Origin: Alphaproteobacteria bacterium
GTDB lineage: Bacteria > Pseudomonadota > Alphaproteobacteria > Rhodobacterales > Rhodobacteraceae
Direction of reading: 5' to 3'
Length of the DNA stretch: 64,000 nt
NCBI GenBank assembly: GCA_030426685.1
Contig: JAUHYC010000010.1
Span: 1 to 64,000 of the forward strand
Shown one piece after another: positions 56,356-64,000 of the stretch. Every line of letters begins with the position of its first letter. The first letter of the stretch is position 1. The translations under genes were made by a program, and so were the position numbers. The notes beneath the pieces are model-generated. The model saw only the letters and a program-made list of their open reading frames with translations. It was not told where the DNA came from and ran no database searches.

Positions 56356-58398
56356 ATGACCACCGACCCTCTTGTCGTCTTCACCCCGTCCGGCAAACGC
56401 GGGCACTTTCCCGTCGGTACACCGATCTTGACTGCGGCCCGCCAACTGGGCGTCGATTTGGACTCGGTCTGCGGCGGGCGTGGTATCTGTTCGAAATGCC
56501 AGATCACCCCCAGCTATGGCGAATTTCCCAAACATGGTGTCACCGTATCCGAGAACGCGCTAAGCGAATGGAACGCGGTTGAGCAGCGCTATGACGACAA
56601 ACGCGGGTTGAAGCCCGGTCGCCGTCTCGGCTGTCAGGCTTCGGTGCAGGGCGATGTGGTGATCGATGTCCCGCCGGAAAGCCAGGTACACCGCCAGGTC
56701 GTTCGCAAGGCTGCCGCCGCGCGCGCCATCACCATGGACCCTGCAACGCGCCTGTATTTCGTCGTAGTGGAAGAACCTGATATGCACTCGCCCACCGGTG
56801 ATCTTGAGCGGCTAGAACGCGCCCTGCGCGAGCAGTGGAAGATCGACGCCGTAACTGCCGACCTATCGCTGATGTCCAAGCTGCAGCCTACGTTGCGCAA
56901 GGGCAAGTGGGAGGTCACGGTCGCGGTCCACAAAGGTCACAAGGATTCGGTAGCCCGCATCATCGAAATCTGGCCCGGCCTGCATGAGCACGGCCTGTAC
57001 GGTCTGGCCATCGACCTTGGTTCGACGACCATCGCTGCGCACCTCACCGATCTGGAAACAGGTGAGGTCAAGGCCTCGTCGGGCCTGATGAACCCCCAAA
57101 TCCGCTTTGGCGAAGACCTGATGAGCCGAGTGTCCTACGCCATGATGAATCCTGGCGGCGACAAGGAGATGACCAAGGCGGTACGCGAGGCGATCAATGA
57201 CTTGACCACTTCAATCGCCGGGGAAGCCGAAATTGACGCCGCGCTGATCGTCGAGACGGTGTTCGTCTGCAATCCGGTCATGCACCACCTGCTGCTGGGT
57301 CTGGACCCGGTCGAACTGGGTCAGGCCCCGTTCGCGCTGGCAACTTCCGAAAGCATCTCGCTGCCGGCGCGTGAGATGGACCTGACCACCATGAACCCGC
57401 GCGCACAGGTTTATATCCTGCCCTGTATCGCAGGCCATGTAGGCGCGGATTGTGCTGCAGTTGCGTTGTCGGAAGAACCCGGCAAGTCCGAAGATCTGGT
57501 CCTGATCGTTGACGTGGGTACCAACGCTGAAATCCTGCTGGGCAACACCCATCGCGTTCTGGCTTGTTCGTCCCCGACCGGCCCGGCTTTTGAGGGCGCT
57601 CAGATCAGCTCGGGTCAGCGGGCGGCCCCCGGGGCCATTGAGCGAATTGAAATCGATCCCGTCACAAAGGAACCCCGGTTTCGCGTCATCGGATCTGAAA
57701 AATGGTCGGATGACGAAGGCTTTGATCTGGACATCGCCACCACGGGTATCACCGGCATCTGCGGATCAGGCATCATCGAGGCTGTGGCCGAGATGCGCAT
57801 CGCTGGTCTGTTGGATGAAAGCGGCCTGATCGGTTCCGCCGAACAGACAGGCACTGCACGCTGTGTCCCCGAAGGCCGTACCAATGCCTACCTGATCCAC
57901 GACGCGAGCGCCGAAGGTGGCCCCCGGATCACAGTGACTCAGGGCGATATCCGCGCAATCCAGTTGGCGAAGTCCGCGCTCTACGCAGGTGCACGCCTGC
58001 TTATGGATGAAATGCAAGTCGATAAGGTCGACCGCGTGGTACTGGCTGGTGCGTTCGGCGCCCATATCTCAACCAAGCATGCGATGGTGCTGGGAATGAT
58101 CCCGGACGCACCGTTAGATAGGGTTTCAAGCGCGGGCAACGCCGCGGGCACCGGCGCGCGCATTGCGCTCTGCAATATCGGCTCGCGGGCCGAGATCGAG
58201 CGCGTTGTGCGCGAGATCACCAAGGTCGAAACCGCCATCGAGCCGAAGTTTCAGGACCATTTCGTTGCGGCCAACGCGATCCCGCACAAGACGGATCCCT
58301 TCCCTGAACTGGCACAGGTCGTCACCTTGCCCGCGCCTTCCTTCAACACTGGTGGAGACGCGGAAAATTCTGGTCGCCGCCGTCGAAGGAGGTCATAG
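56356..58398 (+). CDS. RACo-like ferredoxin/ASKHA protein (reductive activator of corrinoid proteins)
   Basis: A 680-residue protein with an N-terminal [2Fe-2S] ferredoxin domain: Cys39, Cys45, Cys48 (VCGGRGICSKC) and Cys93 (RRLGCQA). Then follows a middle domain and the ASKHA ATPase part (about 215-640) with AIDLGSTTIAAHLTDLETG and VDVGTNAEILLGN. This is the layout of RACo/RamA-type proteins that reduce inactive Co(II) corrinoid to Co(I) with ATP in methyl-transfer systems. The ATG at 56356 begins the ferredoxin. A SAM methyltransferase follows 23 nt later, and methyltetrahydrofolate enzymes lie nearby. Confidence 0.9.
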   Translation: MTTDPLVVFTPSGKRGHFPVGTPILTAARQLGVDLDSVCGGRGICSKCQITPSYGEFPKHGVTVSENALSEWNAVEQRYDDKRGLKPGRRLGCQASVQGDVVIDVPPESQVHRQVVRKAAAARAITMDPATRLYFVVVEEPDMHSPTGDLERLERALREQWKIDAVTADLSLMSKLQPTLRKGKWEVTVAVHKGHKDSVARIIEIWPGLHEHGLYGLAIDLGSTTIAAHLTDLETGEVKASSGLMNPQIRFGEDLMSRVSYAMMNPGGDKEMTKAVREAINDLTTSIAGEAEIDAALIVETVFVCNPVMHHLLLGLDPVELGQAPFALATSESISLPAREMDLTTMNPRAQVYILPCIAGHVGADCAAVALSEEPGKSEDLVLIVDVGTNAEILLGNTHRVLACSSPTGPAFEGAQISSGQRAAPGAIERIEIDPVTKEPRFRVIGSEKWSDDEGFDLDIATTGITGICGSGIIEAVAEMRIAGLLDESGLIGSAEQTGTARCVPEGRTNAYLIHDASAEGGPRITVTQGDIRAIQLAKSALYAGARLLMDEMQVDKVDRVVLAGAFGAHISTKHAMVLGMIPDAPLDRVSSAGNAAGTGARIALCNIGSRAEIERVVREITKVETAIEPKFQDHFVAANAIPHKTDPFPELAQVVTLPAPSFNTGGDAENSGRRRRRRS

Positions 58399-58421
58399 TC
58401 TGTCCTGAAACGGAGGGTGAC

Positions 58422-59279
58422 ATGCTGACAATCAACGAAGATCAGCAAGAGTTCTGGGGCAAGTCCGAAATGGGCGCGCGCTGGCTGACCTTCGAGGATC
58501 AGTTGAATCACCTGTTCACACCCGTTCTGGATCTGGTGCTCGACCGGGCTGCGTTGTCGCCGGGGATGCGGGTCCTCGATATCGGATGCGGCACAGGCGC
58601 AAGCGCGCTGAGGGCTGCGCAACACGTCGGGCCAATTGGTCATGTTTTGGGCGTCGACATATCCAATCCGTTTTTAGATCGTGCCCGCAAGCGCGCGCAC
58701 CAGTCCGGGCTCAACAACATGGAATTTCGCTACGCCGACGCACAAGTGGCAGAGCTTTCATCTGGCGATATCGACGCCATAATCTCTCGCTTTGGCGTCA
58801 TGTTCTTCTCTGACCCTGTCGCAGCGTTCTCCAACATGGCACGGGCGCTGAAATCCGGCGGCAAAATGACTTTTGCAGCTTGGGGTGGTCTGTCCGAAAA
58901 CCCATGGTTCAAGACCCCTCATGTGGCAGCTGTCACGCGATTGGGTCAGCCTCCGAAGGTTGACCGCAACGCACCCGGCCCGCTCGCCTTTCACGATCGC
59001 GACCGCGTGTCAGACCTGATGTCCCGCGCCGGTCTGAACGACATACGGATCAATCCGGTTCCCCTGAAACTCACCGGGCCCGCTACTGTGGAAGAGGCCG
59101 CAACCCTGTGCACACGCGTAGGTCCCGCAGCGAGAGTGATCAACCATTTTGGGGGCACGCAGAAAGACGTGGATGCCATTATCAGAGCTGTGGCTGAAGA
59201 GTTTCAGGCATACCAAACGCAAGACGGCGTGCGCGTGCCGGCAGTAATCAACCTGCTTCAAGCCCGGACCTCTCACTGA
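58422..59279 (+). CDS. class I SAM-dependent methyltransferase
   Basis: A 285-residue methyltransferase of the UbiE/Coq5 type (Methyltransf_25). The SAM-binding motif I is VLDIGCGTGASALRAA at about residue 53, followed by VLGVDISNPFLDRAR and the acidic residues of motif II. GGAGGGTGAC precedes the ATG. It is 23 nt after the RACo-like gene, so they are cotranscribed. The substrate cannot be read; a small molecule is likely. It ends near the tRNA-Gly gene. Confidence 0.85.
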   Translation: MLTINEDQQEFWGKSEMGARWLTFEDQLNHLFTPVLDLVLDRAALSPGMRVLDIGCGTGASALRAAQHVGPIGHVLGVDISNPFLDRARKRAHQSGLNNMEFRYADAQVAELSSGDIDAIISRFGVMFFSDPVAAFSNMARALKSGGKMTFAAWGGLSENPWFKTPHVAAVTRLGQPPKVDRNAPGPLAFHDRDRVSDLMSRAGLNDIRINPVPLKLTGPATVEEAATLCTRVGPAARVINHFGGTQKDVDAIIRAVAEEFQAYQTQDGVRVPAVINLLQARTSH

Positions 59280-59289
59280 TCTGTACGTT

Positions 59290-59363
59290 TGGAGCGGGTA
59301 GCGGGAATCGAACCCGCGCGTTCAGCTTGGGAAGCTGACAGGCTACCATTACATCATACCCGC
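59290..59363 (-). tRNA. tRNA-Gly (anticodon CCC)
   Basis: A 74-nt tRNA on the minus strand with acceptor stem GCGGGTA/TACCCGC, T arm GGTTCGATTCC and anticodon stem TCAGC/GCTGA around TTCCCAA, giving anticodon CCC for the Gly codon GGG. The 3' CCA is encoded. It lies between the methyltransferase gene and the terminator of the methyltetrahydrofolate operon. Confidence 0.96.
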
Positions 59364-59442
59364 CGCACTGCACTGACTAGCACCGGTTCTTGCTGGCGTT
59401 CAAGGGCAAGTAAGGCACTCAACCTTTAAAACTCTCGCCACG

Positions 59443-59471
59443 AAAAAAGGGCCGGATCAATGACCCGGCCC
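59443..59471 (-). terminator. terminator of the methyltetrahydrofolate operon
   Basis: A 7-bp GC stem GGGCCGG/CCGGCCC (59449-59455 with 59465-59471) with a 9-nt loop is followed on the minus strand by a T6 tract. It lies 20 nt after the methyltransferase stop. Confidence 0.85.
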
Positions 59472-59491
59472 AATTTACTGAATTTCAACTC

Positions 59492-60553
59492 TTATGCGCG
59501 ACGGCGACGACCGCCTCCACGACGACCACCAGCAGCGCCGGCTGCGCCCGCTTCATCGGGGGCTTTGTTGAACTTGATCCACGCACCACCGTGCGGGTCA
59601 TTGTTGGTCAGCAGGTTGGCGGCGCGAATGGCCTCCATCTCTTTGCCCGCACGCGGTTGGGTGGAACCCAGACCAAACAGCTGGCAGAAGGTTTCATCAT
59701 CCATATCGGCGGGCAGGACGATTCCTTTGGCCTCGACTTCGGCCTTCTTCTCGGCCAGTTTCTTCGGGCCAACCGGCAGAGCCACCGGGTTCATGATCGC
59801 CGAGGTCATGCCAGCCCCCATCGCCATCGGCAGGAACGCGTTGTTGATGCCGTGACGATTTGGCAGACCGAACGAAATGTTGGACGCGCCGCAGGTGGTG
59901 TTTACCCCCAGTTCCTCGCGCAGACGGCGGACCAAAGCGAAAACCTGCTGCCCGGCTGTTGCCATCGCACCGATCGGCATCACCAACGGGTCAACCACAA
60001 TGTCATGCGCGGGGATACCGAAATCGGCAGCACGTTCCACGATCTTCTTGGCAACATCGAAGCGCACATCTGGGTCTTCGGAGATACCGGTATCGTCATT
60101 CGAGATCGCCACAACCGGGACGTTGTACTTTTTGACCAGCGGCAGAACCAGTTCCAGACGCTCTTCCTCACCGGTGACCGAGTTCAGCAGCGGACGGCCC
60201 TCAGCAGCCTCAAGACCAGCTTCCAGCGCGCCCGGAACTGACGAGTCGATGCACAGCGGCACATCGACCAGACCCTGCACCAGCTCGACGATCTTGGTCA
60301 TCAGCGGCGGCTCGGTCTCGTTCGGGTTAGGGTTCGAGTTGTAGACAACGCCCGCGTTGATATCGAGAACGGTCGCGCCTGCAGCGACCTGTGCGATGGC
60401 GTCTTTCTCAACGGTCGAGAAATCGCCCGTTTCCAATTCGGCGGCCAGTTTCTTGCGGCCGGTCGGGTTGATCCGCTCACCGATCACGCAGAACGGTTCG
60501 TCAAAGCCCAGAATGGCGGTTTTTGTTTTTGATTCGACGACTGTACGGGTCAT
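59492..60553 (-). CDS. methyltetrahydrofolate:corrinoid-type methyltransferase
   Basis: A 353-residue TIM-barrel protein of the pterin-binding (DHPS-like) family. It opens with VIGERINPTGRKKL, as in methyltetrahydrofolate:corrinoid/iron-sulfur methyltransferases and MetH pterin domains; VLDINAG, PLCIDSS and NTTCGASNISFGLPNRHGINN are the pterin-contact segments. It would move a methyl group between a corrinoid protein and tetrahydrofolate. The C-terminal tail is unusual: a low-complexity run of Ala, Gly and Arg ending GGRRGGGRRRRA. It is 9 nt after the metF-like gene, in one operon. Confidence 0.88.
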   Translation of the reverse strand: MTRTVVESKTKTAILGFDEPFCVIGERINPTGRKKLAAELETGDFSTVEKDAIAQVAAGATVLDINAGVVYNSNPNPNETEPPLMTKIVELVQGLVDVPLCIDSSVPGALEAGLEAAEGRPLLNSVTGEEERLELVLPLVKKYNVPVVAISNDDTGISEDPDVRFDVAKKIVERAADFGIPAHDIVVDPLVMPIGAMATAGQQVFALVRRLREELGVNTTCGASNISFGLPNRHGINNAFLPMAMGAGMTSAIMNPVALPVGPKKLAEKKAEVEAKGIVLPADMDDETFCQLFGLGSTQPRAGKEMEAIRAANLLTNNDPHGGAWIKFNKAPDEAGAAGAAGGRRGGGRRRRA

Positions 60554-60562
60554 GTCCGGTCC

Positions 60563-61489
60563 TTAAGCATTTACAGGCTTTGCCGAAGCGCCGCCGTTAT
60601 TGATCGCCCAGTTGGCGTTGGTCTTGATACCACCCAGTGGGAAGAAGTGCACTTTGGTGATGTTGAAATCCGGGTTGGCCGCCTTGTGGTTTGCCAGTTC
60701 GGTGATCACTTCGTTCGGCTCATAGGGCAGTAGCAGCTTGGAGACATCCATGGCGCGCTTCTGCAGAACTTTCAACGACGGACCGACACCACAGGCGATG
60801 GCGAATTTGATCAGAGTCTGCAGCTTGGCAGGACCCGCGATACCGATATGGACGGGAATATCAATGCCTGCCTCTTTCAGGCTGTCGGCCCATGCGATGA
60901 TCGGCTTGGAGTCGAATGCGAACTGAGTGGCCAGCGCCATTTCGGCATCTGTGGTCTCGCTGAACTTCTGTTTCCAGCGCAGTGCGTCGTCGACGTTCTT
61001 GGTCGAGCCGTCGGGGTCGATGTCTTTGTTGCCCTCGGGGTGACCCGCGACATGCAGGCGTTTGAAGCCCGCCTTGTCGAACAGACCGCTCTCCAACAAC
61101 TGCATCGAGCTGTGGAAATCGCCATGGGGTTTTTCAACACCGCCAGCCAGCAGCAGCGCCTGCTCAACACCTGCTTCGCCCTGATACATGGAAATCCAGT
61201 TCTCAAGCGTCGCGGCGTCCTTGATGATCCGTGCCGGGAAATGTGGCATGACCGGATAGCCTTCGGCGGCGATGCGCTTGGCGGTTTTGACCATATCCTC
61301 GATTGGCGTGCCCTCGATATGGGCGATGTAAACGCGGGTACCTTCAGGCAGCAGCGCGCGGAAATCTTCGACCTTCTCGGCAGTCCGCGGCATCACCTCG
61401 ATCGAATAGCCCTGCAGAAAGGCTTCGACGGTGGGGTTAACCGGGGCCTTCTCGGCCGCATCACGTTTCTTGAAGTTCAGCAAAGCCAT
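60563..61489 (-). CDS. methylenetetrahydrofolate reductase-like protein
   Basis: A 308-residue flavoprotein-type TIM barrel of the MetF family. YSIEVMPRTAEKVEDFRALLPEGTRVYIAHIEGTP is the N-terminal family block, with VMPHFPARIIKDAATLENWI in the pterin region and VHIGIAGPAKLQTLIKFAIACGVG near the C terminus. It would oxidise methyl-THF to methylene-THF in a demethylation pathway. The ATG at 61489 is chosen because GGGAGG lies 7 nt upstream; the longer frame would overlap the preceding gene. It is divergent from typical MetF, hence 'like'. Confidence 0.85.
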   Translation of the reverse strand: MALLNFKKRDAAEKAPVNPTVEAFLQGYSIEVMPRTAEKVEDFRALLPEGTRVYIAHIEGTPIEDMVKTAKRIAAEGYPVMPHFPARIIKDAATLENWISMYQGEAGVEQALLLAGGVEKPHGDFHSSMQLLESGLFDKAGFKRLHVAGHPEGNKDIDPDGSTKNVDDALRWKQKFSETTDAEMALATQFAFDSKPIIAWADSLKEAGIDIPVHIGIAGPAKLQTLIKFAIACGVGPSLKVLQKRAMDVSKLLLPYEPNEVITELANHKAANPDFNITKVHFFPLGGIKTNANWAINNGGASAKPVNA

Positions 61490-61515
61490 TGCGGCCTCCC
61501 ATATAGATCTGGGGC

Positions 61516-61812
61516 TCATGCCCAACCGTCATTGGCGATCAGGGCCTTGACGCGCTCCTGATCGTATTCCGTTTCCAGACGCACAGCCTCGGCCTCGGCA
61601 ATCTCGGACGGATCGCCCTCAACTGCAAAAGGTGCGGCCTTGCGCCATTCGGCCAGATAGGCATCACTGTCCTTTGCGTTCACCTTCATGGCAGCTCGGT
61701 CGATCGCTTGTTCGAACCGCTCTTCCAACTGCCGCTTGGCTCCGCGCCGGCCTTTGCCGACGATGACCTGAGCGGGAATATCGCGCCAATATACGATGGT
61801 GACGTCAGGCAT
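61516..61812 (-). CDS. small 'virulence factor' family protein of the C1 cluster
   Basis: A 98-residue soluble protein beginning MPDVTIVYWRDIPAQVIVGKGRRGAK, which matches the family named virulence factor (PF13769) that often occurs beside methyltetrahydrofolate and corrinoid methyltransferase genes. The name is historical. It has basic and Ala-rich helices and no catalytic motif that I recognise. AGGAGG is 10 nt before the ATG. It starts the operon with metF-like and the methyltransferase, 26 nt before the former. Confidence 0.82.
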   Translation of the reverse strand: MPDVTIVYWRDIPAQVIVGKGRRGAKRQLEERFEQAIDRAAMKVNAKDSDAYLAEWRKAAPFAVEGDPSEIAEAEAVRLETEYDQERVKALIANDGWA

Positions 61813-62051
61813 CGCCTTGATTCCTCCTAACCAGATGGACCGGTTCTAAACTTCAATACGGGCACGGGTCGGTCGGTTTTCGACACACGGCGCTTTTGCA
61901 GCGACGTTTTTGCCCACGATGGGATACCGGGCTTGTACATGACAATCCGATAGGTGCGCACATCAAAATACTCATGACTTTAATGAGCGCCTTGCGTGTT
62001 TGATGCGCGCAACCTATGGTCGGAGTAACTCGAAAATCGGAGGGCGTTACG

Positions 62052-63164
62052 ATGGCGCCCAAGCGTCCCAAAGGTGCGGGCGCGTTCCCGAAAGCGGTCG
62101 AAAGCCCCGCGCCGGCAAGACCCGATCCGGATGCATTATATGCGGCACTGGATCTGGGGACAAATAGCTGCCGCATGTTGATAGCCCAGCCCAAGGGCAG
62201 CGGGTTCCATGTGGTAGACAGCTTCTCCAAATCGGTGCAGTTGGGCGCCGGTCTGGAACGCACCGGACGACTGTCGCGTGCGTCGATGTCGCGTACCGTT
62301 CAGGCATTGCGAATCTGTCAACAAAAGCTCAAACGCAACAAGGTGCGTCGGATGCGCCTGATCGCGACCGAAGCTTGCCGCCGCGCCAAGAACTCGCGCG
62401 AGTTCATTCGGCAAGTCAAACGCGAAACCGGCCTGACCCTTGAGATTATCCAGCCCGAGGAAGAAGCGCGTTTGGCCGTCATCTCATGTGCGCCTTTGGT
62501 ATCGACCAAGACCGAGCAATTGCTGGTCGTCGACATCGGTGGCGGCTCGACCGAACTGGTCTGGATCGACATTTCGTCTGTGCCGCGCAGGGATCGACCG
62601 GCGGCGATCATGCGGCTGCATAACGGTTTTCACACCGCTGATAGCCCTTTCCCCGCGGCCAAGGTCGTGGATTGGATCAGCGTTCCGCTCGGTGTCGCGA
62701 CACTGCGCGATCAGTTCCATGATGTCGAAGATGATTCTGCACGTTTTGCGCTAATGAGCTGGTTCTTTGAGGAAAACCTGGCCGATTTTGCCCCCTACAA
62801 GGATGAACAGGCGCGCGAGGGATTTCAGATTGTCGGCACCAGCGGCACGGTCACGACTGTCGCGGCCTCGCATCTGGGCCTCAAGCGGTATGATCGCACC
62901 AAGGTGGACGGTTTGCGCATGACCAGCGATCAGATTGACAAAGTGATACGGGGGTATCTAGAACTCGGCCCTCAGGGTCGGCGCCGGGATCCGCGTATTG
63001 GTGATGACCGGCAAGCCCTGATCATGTCCGGCTCGGCCATTTTGCAGGCGCTGCTCAGATGCTGGCCCACCGACCGTCTCTCAGTGGCGGACCGTGGGCT
63101 GCGCGAAGGTCTGCTATATGCGCAGATGAGCGCGGACGGTGTATTGGAAGACGGACCGTTCTGA
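62052..63164 (+). CDS. Ppx/GppA phosphatase family protein
   Basis: A 370-residue ASKHA-fold phosphatase. The P-loop-like phosphate motif is [14 protein letters not shown] and the second phosphate loop is [15 protein letters not shown]. Members cleave inorganic polyphosphate from the end or hydrolyse pppGpp to ppGpp. It is shorter than E. coli Ppx and lacks the C-terminal HD-like region, as many alphaproteobacterial forms do. The first 45 residues are Pro/Ala-rich and probably flexible. GGAGGG lies 7 nt before the ATG at 62052. It overlaps rlmE (TGATG), a frequent pair. Confidence 0.9.
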   Translation: MAPKRPKGAGAFPKAVESPAPARPDPDALYAALDLGTNSCRMLIAQPKGSGFHVVDSFSKSVQLGAGLERTGRLSRASMSRTVQALRICQQKLKRNKVRRMRLIATEACRRAKNSREFIRQVKRETGLTLEIIQPEEEARLAVISCAPLVSTKTEQLLVVDIGGGSTELVWIDISSVPRRDRPAAIMRLHNGFHTADSPFPAAKVVDWISVPLGVATLRDQFHDVEDDSARFALMSWFFEENLADFAPYKDEQAREGFQIVGTSGTVTTVAASHLGLKRYDRTKVDGLRMTSDQIDKVIRGYLELGPQGRRRDPRIGDDRQALIMSGSAILQALLRCWPTDRLSVADRGLREGLLYAQMSADGVLEDGPF

Positions 63165-63880
63165 TGGCGAAGACACCTACTGGAAAAAGCAACTCGGGCC
63201 GCGGACAGCGCGACCTGAAGGTTAAGGTGAAAACCGCGCGCGGGCGCAAGCTCAGCTCGACCCGCTGGCTGGAACGGCAGTTGAACGATCCCTATGTCAA
63301 GCGCGCGCAAGTCGAAGGCTATCGAGGCCGCGCGGCGTTCAAGATTCTGGAACTGGACGATAAGTTCCGCTTTTTGGTCCCCGGCGCGCGCGTGGTCGAT
63401 CTGGGCTGTGCGCCCGGCGGCTGGCTGCAGGTGGCAGTTCAGCGGGTCAACGCATTGGGCGAGAAAAGCGGCAAGCGGATGGGAACCGTTCTGGGTGTTG
63501 ACCTGCAAGAGGTCGAACCGGTCGCCGGGGCCGAGGTTCACCAATTGGATTTCATGGAGGACGACGCCGATCAAAAGGTCAAAGACTGGCTGGGTGGCAA
63601 AGCGGATGTGGTCATGTCAGACATGGCCGCCGCGTCTTCGGGGCACAAACAGACCGACCACCTTCGGATCATGGCGCTGTGTGAAACCGCAGCGTATTTT
63701 GCCTTCGACGTGCTCGAAGAAGGTGGAACCTTTGTGGCCAAGGTTCTCGCTGGTGGGGCCGAAGGTGATTTGCAAAAGCTGCTGAAGCAAAAATTCAGCA
63801 AAGTGGCCAACGTCAAACCTCCGGCATCGCGCTCGGACAGTTCCGAGAAGTTCGTGGTCGCCACCGGTTTCCGAGGCTGA
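63164..63880 (+). CDS. rlmE: 23S rRNA 2'-O-methyltransferase RlmE (FtsJ)
   Basis: A 238-residue SAM methyltransferase that modifies uridine 2552 of 23S rRNA. Residues: [36 protein letters not shown] opening with the catalytic Lys, [14 protein letters not shown] as motif [20 protein letters not shown] with the catalytic Asp, and VAKVLAGGA with the second Lys. The N-terminal 30 residues are basic. The ATG at 63164 overlaps the stop of the ppx gene. Four bases separate it from the convergent gene at the edge. Confidence 0.96.
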   Translation: MAKTPTGKSNSGRGQRDLKVKVKTARGRKLSSTRWLERQLNDPYVKRAQVEGYRGRAAFKILELDDKFRFLVPGARVVDLGCAPGGWLQVAVQRVNALGEKSGKRMGTVLGVDLQEVEPVAGAEVHQLDFMEDDADQKVKDWLGGKADVVMSDMAAASSGHKQTDHLRIMALCETAAYFAFDVLEEGGTFVAKVLAGGAEGDLQKLLKQKFSKVANVKPPASRSDSSEKFVVATGFRG

Positions 63881-63883
63881 TCT

Positions 63884-64000
63884 TCAATCGAGGTCGATCC
63901 TGTCCGGCACGATGCGTTGTTCACGCAGAGATGCCGAAGCGATTCCCTGCAACAAAAGCGCGTCACCATGGTTGATGTCGACGGGCTTACGTGCACGCAG
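63884..64000 (-). CDS. C-terminal end of an unidentified protein (cut by window end)
   Basis: The minus-strand frame from the right edge encodes the last 38 residues of a protein ending REQRIVPDRIDLD, with the stop at 63884-63886, three bases beyond the rlmE stop. The fragment is too short to assign. Confidence 0.5.
   Translation of the reverse strand: MRARKPVDINHGDALLLQGIASASLREQRIVPDRIDLD

Noticed and set aside
61813-62051. A cobalamin or SAM riboswitch before the methyltetrahydrofolate operon
   Set aside because: I looked for the conserved boxes of cobalamin and SAM-II/SAH riboswitches in the 239-nt gap and found none. The gap has only an inverted repeat CTCAT/ATGAG (61978-61994) that is too short to judge.

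Overview
The window reads as ordinary chromosome of an alphaproteobacterium of the order Rhodobacterales, most likely the marine Roseobacter group. The reasons are gene content and order (iscR-sufS-type clusters, pst-pho block with a soluble PhoR, class II DAHP synthase, CckA, RACo-type ferredoxin next to a methyltetrahydrofolate methyltransferase), alphaproteobacterial regulatory sites (TTAA-N7-TTAA CtrA boxes, GTTC-N7-GTTC SOS box, an Irr/ICE-like palindrome) and a GC content that looks like high fifties percent by eye. I cannot name a species. No prophage, insertion sequence, CRISPR array or rRNA operon was seen; two tRNA genes (Arg-CCG, Gly-CCC) are present.

Layout. 1-3.4 kb: end of an acyl-CoA thioesterase, a short-chain dehydrogenase, and glutaryl-CoA dehydrogenase divergent from its probable LysR regulator. 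3.4-12.9 kb: the phosphate block on the minus strand (yicC-gmk-gamma carbonic anhydrase-phoR, then pstS-pstC-pstA-pstB-phoU-phoB) with a three-repeat PHO box before pstS. 13-17.5 kb: a PAS protein behind a perfect CtrA box, class II DAHP synthase, a GlxA-type regulator and a secreted PQQ-type sugar dehydrogenase. 17.6-23 kb: a complete branched-chain-amino-acid-type ABC importer. 23-31.3 kb: small lipoprotein, HerA-like ATPase, a 450-nt intergenic region with two orphan intrinsic terminators that look like small RNA genes, an IalB-family protein, then an unusual ketosynthase-ACP-LpxD-like set followed by an L,D-transpeptidase and a divergent YcbK-like protein.

31.4-39.2 kb: tRNA-Arg and the iron-sulfur assembly operon iscR-(cysteine desulfurase)-sufB-small membrane protein-sufC-sufD-two Yip1-like membrane proteins-sufS. 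Its regulator has lost the usual cysteine cluster, and an Irr-like palindrome lies in the divergent promoter. 39.3-41.4 kb: hydrolase, small protein and a protein made of two fused HD phosphohydrolase domains. 41.4-46.1 kb: SMR transporter, typA, an Asp-rich secreted protein, a LapG-like peptidase and a region of palindromes. 46.1-56.1 kb: housekeeping genes alaS, recA (SOS box), a sulfotransferase-like gene, the cell-cycle kinase cckA (perfect CtrA box), rsmB and guaB. 56.3-61.8 kb: corrinoid/one-carbon genes (RACo-like activator, SAM methyltransferase, methyltetrahydrofolate:corrinoid-type methyltransferase, MetF-like reductase, small 'virulence factor' family protein) without the corrinoid protein and substrate methyltransferase that should complete the pathway. 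62-64 kb: Ppx/GppA phosphatase, RlmE and the end of an unidentified gene.

The most interesting points are the twin small-RNA candidates, the tandem HD enzyme, the two perfect CtrA boxes (one before CckA itself), the Irr-like site with a cysteine-poor IscR, the ACP/ketosynthase/LpxD-like set, and the partial corrinoid methyl-transfer cluster. All positions, motifs and repeats are read by eye from the sequence; family assignments are from recognition of motifs, not from a database search.
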